A program made the position numbers and the translations under genes. A stretch of DNA of 64,000 nucleotides from Cymodocea nodosa (taxonomy: Eukaryota > Streptophyta > Magnoliopsida > Alismatales > Cymodoceaceae): the NCBI GenBank assembly GCA_036874045.1, contig CM072342.1:2750501-2814500 (forward strand), written 5' to 3'. The notes under the pieces were generated by a model. The model saw only the letters and a program-made list of their open reading frames with translations. It was not told where the DNA came from and did no database searches. This document shows positions 55,401 through 64,000 of the stretch, piece after piece (within the stretch, counting starts at the first letter, position 1; every line of letters begins with the position of its first letter).

Positions 55401-56475
55401 TATAATAGTTAGATCATGTTATATGAGTTACTGGATGTCTAATTGATAGGACACCCTTAAGACTCCCCTATATGGTTAAAGGTAAGTAATCCCCTTCATA
55501 GTAATACAATAATTTCATCTTCTGTAGTAAAACAAATAGTGAATCTAGACCATCTAAATGTTGTGCAATGTTTTTCTTCACAACAATGCTATGTCGTAGA
55601 TATCTACCAAAACAAATTATAGAATGTTACCACAATAAATTTCCATTTCATTGCTTATCAAAACCGTGAGAAAAACTCCACATGAAGTGTGGATTTTTCA
55701 TAGAACAGCTAACCTCATTTGAGACTTTTCTTTTATCCACATAGAAGAAAGCTGATTGCAAAGTTACGATGGCAAAGGCATGCACAACTGGGTTGTAAGC
55801 AACATCACTTCCTCGTATATTATATAACCAAGCAACCTAGAGGGGAAAGAAGGTTAAAAGCATCAACTCCCTCTCCACCATTTCACTTCGAATCGATTGT
55901 TCCACAGGTAGTCAATTCAAGTATTCATTGATTCAATCACATACCTCATCAAGTGCAGCAACAACTATACCATAAGCTTCCTCCTGGCCAAGCTTATCTC
56001 TCAGGTCCTTCAACTTTTCTGCTACGGTACGACCGGCAAATTCAATAGGCTGAACCATAACAGGCTGAATAACCTCAGAAGGACGATCTTTCCAGACTTG
56101 GTCAACGAGGTTCTTAGATAGCTTAATAAGCTTTTGATTGTTCTTAGAGAAAGCCAGCTCCCACCTCTGCGCAGTGTCCACGGACACACACCAAGGATCA
56201 ACCCCCACCGCAGCATCACTAGGCAGATTCTACGAACAGAACAACCACGTTTCGATTAGTCTCAACACATCCATTTCGACACATTGCCCCGTAAGACCAA
56301 CACCGGTCAGACAAAGGACTTGTTTCGGAACTCACCTCAGAGATCCAAACCTCCATTGCAGGGTCTTCACCACCCCGCATGAGCGTCCATTTATCAGACA
56401 GCTCCTGAGTAGCCTGCAAAAAGTACCGTCCGTCGGTCCACAGCAGTGCTTCCTTCATCGTCACAAGCGCCAAAC

Positions 56476-56530
<55 letters not shown>

Positions 56531-56856
56531 AAAAATCCATCAGAAAGCATAAATGTCAAATATTTTTGCAATAAGATGGTGAACAAAACCAAGCACACAC
56601 GCAACGTACCAGCACTTCCTGTGAATCCAGAGACAAATTCTCGCCTTTTATCCCTCTCGGACACGTATTCGCTCTGCAAGAAGCACAAAAAGCATAACCC
56701 ACGTGGCGGTCGATCGTGGATCCTAGAAGCGGAAGCGAGGAAGAAATATATGAAAATGAGGACCTGGTGGTTGTCTTCGGAAGGGACGATTAGGGCGTCG
56801 AGTGGTGGGGAGTTGGCGGCCATTAGAGATCGCAGAGCATGGAGAGTCGCGTCCAT
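49402..56856 (-). CDS. APP1: Xaa-Pro aminopeptidase P (APP1-like, cytosolic)
   Basis: Metallopeptidase (M24B) that removes an N-terminal residue preceding proline. Sixteen exons: 56764-56856, 56610-56673, 56336-56475, 55945-56229, 55714-55836, 54808-55131, 54509-54595, 54340-54407, 52766-52832, 52026-52160, 51866-51946, 51299-51353, 51096-51200, 50924-50995, 49643-49767 and 49402-49572. Every phase matches, giving 664 residues (Arabidopsis APP1 is about 645). The first two creatinase-like domains contain [32 protein letters not shown] and [20 protein letters not shown]. The catalytic domain has all five metal ligands in context: D458 (LFDSGAQ), D469 ([12 protein letters not shown]), H532 ([16 protein letters not shown]), E567 ([13 protein letters not shown]) and E581 (IRLENVLV). 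No transit peptide is seen, so it is probably cytosolic. Intron 8 holds an LTR-element fossil; intron 2 ends in a long poly(G). Confidence 0.96.
53062..54139 (+). mobile_element. Short LTR retroelement fossil (TRIM-like, copia-type PBS) in aminopeptidase intron 8
   Basis: Two similar LTRs, 53062-53224 and 53986-~54138, both start TG and share TTAGCTCATTTTG/TTAGTTCATTTTG, TTCTATATATA, TTTGTTAATGAGATCAAT/TTTGTCAATAAGATCAAT and TTGTTTCCA. A decayed initiator-Met-type primer site (ATGATATTGAAGCC) follows the left LTR, and a purine run GAGAGAGAG precedes the right one. The ~760-bp interior has no recognisable gag or pol. CTAAC/CTAAA at the borders may be a decayed target duplication. The element is broken or non-autonomous; LTR divergence of roughly a quarter suggests an old insertion. 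It lies antisense to its host gene. Confidence 0.7.
56479..56535. repeat. C42-A15 homopolymer pair at a splice acceptor
   Basis: Plus strand C42 (56479-56520) directly followed by A15. On the aminopeptidase gene strand it reads T15-G42-CAG/GTTTGG, so the G-run separates the poly(T) tract from the acceptor of intron 2. Confidence 0.9.
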
Positions 56857-58540
56857 CGTCCCTCCTCCGCTTCAATTCACCTGCGGAGAACGAGAGCACG
56901 GGCCGGGATCCGTGGGACACTGGTAGCGAAGGAGGTGATGAGACGGAGGAAAAGAGATCCAAGAGGAGAGCAACGAACGATAACCAGACGGAAGTGAGAC
57001 TGTGAGTCGTTCCGGGCAGAGCGTCGGAATTTTTATTTATTTAAGAAACTTATTTTTATTGAGATTCAACCATTTCCATCAAGTGGGTCCCACCGAACTG
57101 GCAAATCTCATTGGATGTGAGCGTTTGAACCCAAAAGAAAGGTGCAGGCATCATTTATTTGCAGTTATTTATTTATTTAATGTCATTGAGAGTTACGTAC
57201 ATAATTCTCTGCAATAAATGTAGGTATGTTACAGGAGCGAATCTAAAATTTTATACAGTCAAGATAAGAGAAGAATTTAAATGTAGCAAGCGAATAATAA
57301 GAAAAGAATTCTTTATAGAAGCTGCTACAGTAATAATTTTTACGAGAATAGAACATAAACACACCCATAATCTCTCACTTATAAAATAGCTTAAATTTAA
57401 TGTTAATATTAGAGAAAATATCCTAAAGTTGCAATTCTATACCATGAGTAACGCAAGTTATTTTATTATGGAGTTTCATATTTAAAAGTAAAATTGAAAA
57501 CTTCCGTCAAGCTTCTCCGTCATACTTCCAAGTGCCACAATGACGCTTGAAATGGCTTTTCTTCTTGTTATTGGTCATCGATCTCAAAAATAATTTTGTT
57601 ACCGGACAATCAAAACCTATTGTGAAAATCTACGTCACAAAATCGATATCTAAAGACACTACGTACTTAAGATGTACCCAAAGGTCCTCACATTCAGACC
57701 TGACTCCTAAATCTCATCGATTTAATATCTGATAATCCTCATTACAACAAAATTTAGCAACAATCATCACCCATGATCATACTATATTAACGTGAAGCCT
57801 GCTTGTAAATATCTTCCCTTGATAAAATTGTACGGCTAAGATACTTAAAAGATTTAACAGGATTTAAAAAAAAAAATCAAAAGAGTTTAACAAACTACAA
57901 CTCGGCAAATATATTTTAGTTCATTCAAATAAATTTAAAACATGCTTGACATGCATGTGTAATATAATATTTCATACTTTCGAACTGGGATAATTCTAAC
58001 AAGTCCAATAAGTTGTTAGTTGGAAAACATGAATTAAGATCTGTAATAAATATCAAATCTTACAACCATACAATCTACATTAATTACAACCAAAGACGTT
58101 ACCACGGTTGCGTACAACGTCTTGCAACTTAAGCTTAAGATCACATTTACGTCTTGCGATTAGAGCTCATAATTATTTTCAATTATACATATAATATCAC
58201 TACTTTTTACTATTGTGGTTAGGCCGTAACATAACCATAAAGATAATTATCCGCGAATAACATGCAACCAATTTAAGCATTCATTTCTTATCAAGAAATG
58301 TCACCAACAATATATTCCAAAGAAAGCCTGTTCTTATAAATTTCAAATAAAACTAAAAATATACTTATAAATAGTTTGATCAAATAAAAATCTTTAGACC
58401 CGATATCACTCAAATTCACCCCGGATAAAACTAAGAATAAACTTACATAACAACATGGGTAACTAAAATTTCCAAATATCAGATTTAATCTACGTGTTTG
58501 GAATACGTTAAAAATATATTTATAATAAAACAACTCGAGC

Positions 58541-58636
58541 TCCCTTCCTCTTCTCCTCCCTTCCTTCTCTCTCTATTCCTCTCTCTCGTAATTTTCTCTC
58601 TTTCTTTCTCTATTTCACCGCCTCTCTTTCTCATCC
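58541..58636. repeat. CT-rich polypyrimidine tract
   Basis: About 96 bp of mostly C and T on the plus strand. Confidence 0.75.
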
Positions 58637-59321
58637 ACTTACTAATTTTAATTTTTTTTAAAAAAAAACACAACCGCCTCATCCGATCGGAATTTCCGAT
58701 TCGAGCTATTATTATTAATTTTATATATTTACATCGCCGCCCAAAGTCATTGTTATCTATATATTATATTTATTTTATTTTATTTATCTGTATTATTGTT
58801 ATTATTAAAACGATCGGAAAATTCTGATCGAAGCCATCCCTTTTTTATGCAATTAGCACCAAAGTCCTTTAACTTAATTTATTTGCAAACAAGTCCAAAT
58901 ACTAACATCTAAGGACCTTTTTTTTTTTTTTTTTTTAAATCATCACAATAATAGTCCAAATAAGTCAACCTATGAAACGACTCATTCCTCAGACTGCATT
59001 GACACAGTAACCTCTTCATGGTAATACAGTATACTTGACAACACCGGCAAACCACCCATTTAAGTTTATTTTCTTGGATGCAGATCCTGAAAATTTCTTA
59101 CCACATCATCGAACAACAGCATTACCTAATATTTAAAGCCATGTACCCCAAAAATACAAACCATGAAATGACTCGATTCAAAGGTTTCCCATACATCACA
59201 TTCACCACCCTCTCTTTCATCGGAACAAGAAAAGAAGTCAGAAATCAACTGGTGACAGACGGAATTTATGACACCCAATGATATTGTCACAAGATAACAA
59301 ACAGCAAAATATGATATATAC

Positions 59322-59469
59322 TTAAAGTGGACATCTCTCGAAACGTTGAACTCCAATAAATTTTCAAGACCATATATACGTTGTGCTTCATAACTAGAAA
59401 TTGGGGATTCTTTGAATCTCTTAGGAGCAGCACTCCTCCAGCAGAAAACAGCAACAAAGGGTAGCCAAG
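59322..59469 (-). CDS. Possible isolated exon of an unrecognised membrane protein
   Basis: On the minus strand CCTTTTCAG/CTTGGCTACCC and TTTAA/GTATATATC bracket a 148-bp open stretch. It reads WLPFVAVFCWRSAAPKRFKE, then SPISSYEAQRIYGLENLLEF and NVSRDVHF: a hydrophobic start, a basic stop-transfer-like stretch, then a soluble part. The composition looks like real protein, unlike the neighbouring ORFs. I find no other exon of the same gene nearby, so it may be an exon of a gene I cannot assemble or a pseudogene remnant. I do not recognise the family. Confidence 0.3.
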
Positions 59470-60533
59470 CTGAAAAGGCAGGAATACAAATAACAAGCTT
59501 TTTTATTAAGAAAATGTATGCACTTCATTCGAACAAAAGCACAGGATACTGATATAAGCAAGCATAATATAAAACTGTTTGTTTTTTGTTTATAAAAAAA
59601 AAAATTCTAAGTGGGGTTTAAGTTTCTGCAGAAAGAAGGAATTGTTTCCATAAGTTTCTAAAACGGATTTTGTACTTTTTCAATTTCAAAAAAAATTTTC
59701 ATTCTAGTTTTAAAAACTAACTACTAATTTCAAATGTCCTGTTATAGGCTTAGTGAAACATCTACCGTACAAGAAACAAAATAATTGGTTTATTGGTCTC
59801 TAAAACATTGTTTAATTGATAATGCAAGGAACCGATGTGGAATATGTGACGTATGTTGTTTAGTATCATGTTTTTTTAGTGAATTCTTCGATAGCATACA
59901 GAGCGCTATTGAAGCTACTCCATGGTTCCAACTCAGATCTTAAAGAGGATGGCACGATAAGTCTACCGGTGATAACAAAAAGGATAATTAACTTGTTTGA
60001 AATAGCTTTGACCTGGAATTCTCATTCAGACATCCAGTAGAAAAGCTTCACTCTGCGTCAAATCATGGACTATTGAAAGGCCAATGAAGTAATTCAACCG
60101 AACCATGGAGCTTATATAATGCATCATTCTCTTCTAAACTCTTAAGCTTCTTTAGTTGAGTTCTATTATTATTCCCAGTTTTCAAGTCCGTATAGTGAGG
60201 ATATTTTTCTCATAGGCTACTGAAAACTGGAAGGGCAGAAAACCAGCCAAATGGAATTACATTTGGGCAGATGTGTGTCAAATTTTTATCTTAAATCTGC
60301 ACTTATTGGGTAAGGGCTCACAGAAATTCTATTTTATACCATGAACTTTTGGGAGAGAGTTCTCATATGATTGTAATGGTAGGGGGCTACAACGCTCAGT
60401 TTTTAACCTAAAACCACAGAAAGACAACAAATGTTTTTGCAGAAACCTATATCAACTTGAGCCAAAGAATTTCATAATAAGTTTACTTCTGTCAAAAGTT
60501 TTAGCAACTAAACTTACGTTGTGAAGGAGTTCT

Positions 60534-60717
60534 TTACAAGGTCAAGGCAATGGTTTTATCGACCAGGTTTCTGTTGCAAAGTGAGTGATTTTACAAGGTC
60601 AAGGCAATGGTTTTATCGACCTGGTTTCTGTTGCAAAGTGAGTGATTTTACAAGGTCAAGGCAATGGTTTTATCGACCAGGTTTCTGTTGCAAAGTGAGT
60701 GATTTTACAAGGTCAAG
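60534..60717. repeat. 57-bp minisatellite, 3.2 copies
   Basis: Copies start at 60534, 60591 and 60648, plus 13 bp of a fourth at 60705. The unit begins TTACAAGGTCAAGGCAATGG and ends GCAAAGTGAGTGATT. The three full copies differ at only one position (ACCAGG versus ACCTGG). Because 57 is a multiple of three, one plus frame stays open through all copies (unit TRSRQWFYRPGFCCKVSDF). I see no gene around it. Confidence 0.95.
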
Positions 60718-61559
60718 TATACAACATCAGGGATACAAGTACAAGTAGTAAGGTATTGTTAAGGCAAAGCATATTATACCATGGCTTCCTTGCATATTAT
60801 CCTGTAAGAATGTCTGATATTGAAAAGCCAATAAAAATAACTGATTTTTTGAGTGGTAATAATTGAAAAATAGCTTAGATTGAAAAAACGAAAGGGTAAA
60901 CAACCAATTTTCCTTTGCAATTGTAGCTGCAACAATCATGACGCATGGTGAGTGAACTGGTACTAAACTATAAATATTAACAAACAGTATAAAAGTAGTT
61001 CAAACCCAAAACTCAATCATTTCTTCACACATAAACATAAAGATCGCTTCATGTAGACAAAATCCATGTTATATACGCTACTGTGAGAGAATGGGGAAAT
61101 GAAAATTGATTGCCTTTTTGATATATTTATACTAGTATCATGATGTTATTAAAAAACATTTAAATAAGGCTCTTTAATAGGATCGTCATGCCTGATATTT
61201 TCAAATAACTAGGTTTCTTGGTTAATTAGAAGCACGTTGATTTTAGAGAATTGATAGTTGATATCAAGTGTGTCATTACACTGATGCATATGAATTACAC
61301 ATGGAAATTTTTAGAATCCAATAAGGAGGTGAAAAAACTATTTGAAATGGATTTTGCAATCTACATTTTTCCCTACACAACTATCAAAATGAAAATCCTT
61401 AATATAAAATAAAACATTTTGTGAAAATGGCTTTATAGCTTAAATTTCACTAAAACAAACTATATTCTTTTCACATAAAAATTGTTTCTCATTGTAGCAT
61501 TATCATGCTTTAAATAACTGGTTGTTAAAAGTGTCTCACAAAGAAATTGTTGGAACACT

Positions 61560-64000
61560 TTTGAATATCAAAGCAGATTAGGTTTTATATAGAGAAGTAG
61601 ATTATTAGGGATCTGCTAGAACCGGAAAGTTGAGAGGGGATTGTACTTACTGTAGTTGCTGCCTTGGCAACTCTTTGTTGTGCTTGTGTCGTCGACGTGA
61701 TTCTAGTTATGGTAAGGTTTCTCACTTGAGAAGGAAGCAAGAGAGTGAACGAGTTAGAAGGGACAAGAACTCTTTAGGCAAGGATTTTACCTTCAAAATT
61801 CTCCCTACTTCATTACCATTCTGGTTTTCATCAACTCCTCCTCCCTTGGAAATTAGCCCATCCTTGAGCTTCAAGTAGGGGTAGTTTTGGATAAACGGAT
61901 GATATTCTTCCCTAGTGAAGGCTTCTCTATCCTTGTCCCACAACACTCTAATTTTCGTAACTGCCTGATTACCCCTTTTTTTTCATTCCCCTTTCTAAGA
62001 TCTTTACCAGTCTAGCACCCTCCGCCTCTAAGGGGTCAGGCAAGTTGGCCGCCTCAGATTGTTGATTCCCATTTACACATGGTTTGAGGAGAGAGACATG
62101 AAACATCGGGTGAATTCTAGAGTTAGACAGTAGCTCCAAGTGATAGGTGACCTTTCCTATTCTTTGCAAAATGTGATAGGGTCCATAGTATTTAGGCACG
62201 AGCTTAGTGTCCCACTGCTCCCTAACAGTAGTTTGCTTGTAAGGCATGAGTTTGACATGAACTAAATCACCAACTTGAAATTCTTTATCCCTTCACTTAT
62301 GATCAGCCAATTGTTTCATTCGATTTTGTGCCTTAAGTAATTGTTGTTTTAACTAGCCCATCATTTCATCTCTGTCACATAACTGCTCTGATAGTGTCAC
62401 ATCGACAATAGTCCCTAGAATGTAGGTAAGTGGAGTGGGCGGTCTGTGACTATATACTATCTCGAATGGTGTTTGACCATGTGCAGTGTGATAGGAAATG
62501 TTGAATGAGAATTTAGCTCAATGAAGCTGCTCATACCAAGTGGACGGACATTGGTGGCAGAAGCATCAGAGATAGGTCTCTAAGCAGTTGTTCAAAACTT
62601 TTGTTTAACTGTCTGTTTATGGGTGATATGCAGAACTCAACTTAAATTTAATCCCCATCTGCTCAAAAATCTCTTGCCAAAATGAACTAATGAAGATAGG
62701 GTCTTTATCACTTACTATAGATGTAGGAACCCCATGTAGTTTGACTACATTAGCAATGATGGTAGTTGCTACTATCTTGGCTATGAATGGATGCTTGAGA
62801 GCAAAAAAATGCACATATTTAGATAATCAATCAATCACCACAAGGATGATTGAATGACCCTTGGAAGGAGGTAAGTCTACGATGAAGTCCATAGCAATGT
62901 CTTGCCATACTCAATTTGGAATAGGCAATGACTGTAGCAATCCAGCCGGTTTCAAGTGTAAATACTTACACTTTTGACAAATCTCGCATCTTCTAAAGTA
63001 GTCTTTTACCTCTTCCGTTAATCCCTTCCAAAAGAAGCTCCTTCGAATAGCTGCAAGGGTCTTTTGATGACCTACATGGCCTGCAACCTTCGTGTCATGA
63101 AACCCTTGAATCACCTTTTAAGAGAGAGGACTCCTTCCTGCCAAGACTATTTTCTCCTTTTTAAATAGGACGCCATTTCTAATGTGGTATTTCATCGAGT
63201 GGCATTTTTCTTTTGCAAGTTCCTACATGAGATTAGTCAAGTACTCGCTAGTGTCGTGCTTCTTTTATATCTCTTTGAACCATTGAGCTTGGGGTCTTGA
63301 TATAGCACTGTTTTGAGATGTTCCAAGTACTCTTCTCTATTCTTGCTATACACAAGTATGCCGTCGAAAAAGACTAGAATGAATTTTTTGAGGAACTTCC
63401 TAAATATTTCATCATAGCTTGGAAGGTAGAAGGAGCGTTACTAAACCAAAAGGGCATGACTAGAAATTCGTAGAGACCTTGGTGAGTCTTGAATGCAGTC
63501 TTGTGCACATCATCTTCGTTCATCCTAACTTGATGATATCTCGATCTCAAGTCGAGTTTGGAGTAAACCCTACTACCCTCCAACTCATCCAGTAGATTGT
63601 CAGCCAAGGGGATAGGAATTTGTCTTTGATGGTTTGCTTATTAAGTCCCGAGTAGTCCATGTACATGCACCATTCTCTTGACTTTTTCTTTACCAAGAAA
63701 ACAGGTGCCCTATAAGGACTACTACTATATTGGACGAATCCTTGGTTAAGTAACTCTCTCAAATTGTTTTCAATAACTTGTTTGTGATGAGGTGGGTATC
63801 AGTAGGGTTGTATTGATATTGGTTCACTATTCGCTTTAAGAGGAATGCGATGATCCAACAATCTTTTAGGGGGCAACCCCTAGGGTTCTTGGAATATGTC
63901 CAAATAATTCATTAGGAGGTGGGCCATGTTTGTTGGAAGTTGTTTTCTAATCAGATCCCCCAATCTTAAGGAGTCCCCCTTGGCTAGGTGGAAACTTTCA
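61560..64000 (-). mobile_element. Ty3/gypsy LTR retrotransposon fossil (chromovirus-like), continues past window
   Basis: Parts seen on the minus strand, 5' to 3' (high to low coordinates): reverse transcriptase (VFLVKKKSREWCMYMDYSGL near 63.7 kb; [18 protein letters not shown] near 63.5 kb), integrase zinc-binding region (GHVGHQKTL.. CEICQKCKYL near 63.0 kb), integrase core (HGVPTSIVSDKDPIFISSFW near 62.7 kb), integrase C-terminal part (KYYGPYHILQRIGKVTYHLE near 62.2 kb) and a chromodomain-like end (near 61.8-61.9 kb). The order is that of Ty3/gypsy. The copy is broken, with many breaks. The 5' part lies to the right of the window. The 3' LTR is not delimited here and the lower boundary is approximate. 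Confidence 0.9.

Larger units (their letters stand above)
56857..61560. other. Intergenic, AT-rich, with small repeats
   Basis: Begins with the GC-rich promoter and leader region of the aminopeptidase gene (to about 57020). It then holds AT-rich DNA, a CT-rich tract (58541-58636), two look-alike words CGATCGGAATTTCCGATTCGA type at 58684-58704 and 58810-58832, a T20-type run near 58918, a possible single exon (59322-59469) and a 57-bp minisatellite. No complete gene is supported. Confidence 0.5.

Noticed and set aside
56138-56926. 262-codon plus-strand ORF with a poly-proline run
   Set aside because: It lies antisense over aminopeptidase exons 1-4 and is held open by the C42 tract; a shadow.
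60521-60748. 75-codon ORF with three 19-residue repeats as a real protein
   Set aside because: It comes from a 57-bp minisatellite; there is no gene context, so I report only the repeat.

Overview
This window looks like nuclear DNA of a flowering plant. It holds intron-rich genes with plant-type GT..AG splice sites, a class I small heat-shock protein, an OVATE family protein, a plant-type PP2C, and plant transposon families (hAT/RICESLEEPER-like, RTE-type LINE, copia, Ty3/gypsy chromovirus-like, SINE, MITEs). Exons are moderately GC-rich and introns and spacers very AT-rich. I cannot fix the species, or monocot versus dicot, from sequence alone. Exon limits were read by hand from splice sites and reading-frame continuity; family names come from remembered conserved motifs, not a search.

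Layout. 1-6.4 kb, minus strand: the 5' seven exons of IMP4 (Brix protein of the U3 snoRNP), last exon(s) off the left edge, with a telo-box promoter. 9.1-9.6 kb, minus: a single-exon class I sHSP with TATA box and heat-shock element. 12.2-14.6 kb, minus: a NUS1/LEW1-like subunit of the cis-prenyltransferase that makes dolichol. 14.88-18.86 kb: a decayed hAT transposon with an intact 8-bp target duplication, carrying a nested ~1-kb inverted-repeat element. 19.5-20.7 kb, minus: a decayed second copy of the first four IMP4 exons with their introns. 22.2-22.6 kb: a GC-rich hexamer-based minisatellite. 24.8-25.8 kb, minus: an OVATE family protein. 26-31.7 kb: no gene I can support.

31.9-32.5 kb, plus: an unrecognised two-exon gene. 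34.4-40.4 kb, plus: a PP2C phosphatase with an intron in its 5' leader and a tandemly duplicated 3' end. 41.7-48.2 kb, plus: a METTL4/MT-A70 adenine methyltransferase with nine coding exons, carrying an antisense copia fossil in intron 6. 49.4-56.9 kb, minus: an Xaa-Pro aminopeptidase P with sixteen exons, carrying a short LTR-element fossil in intron 8 and a 42-bp poly(G) run (gene strand) against one splice acceptor. 57-61.5 kb: mostly intergenic, with one possible exon and a 57-bp minisatellite. 61.6-64 kb: a broken Ty3/gypsy chromovirus-like element running off the right edge.

The genes are unrelated housekeeping, stress and development genes (ribosome assembly, protein folding, dolichol synthesis, organ shape, phosphatase signalling, RNA/DNA methylation, peptide turnover) and do not form a pathway or cluster. 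I see no clear novel system. The best leads are structural: the IMP4 partial duplication, the nested hAT, the poly(G) acceptor, the duplicated PP2C 3' end and the near-identical 57-bp minisatellite.
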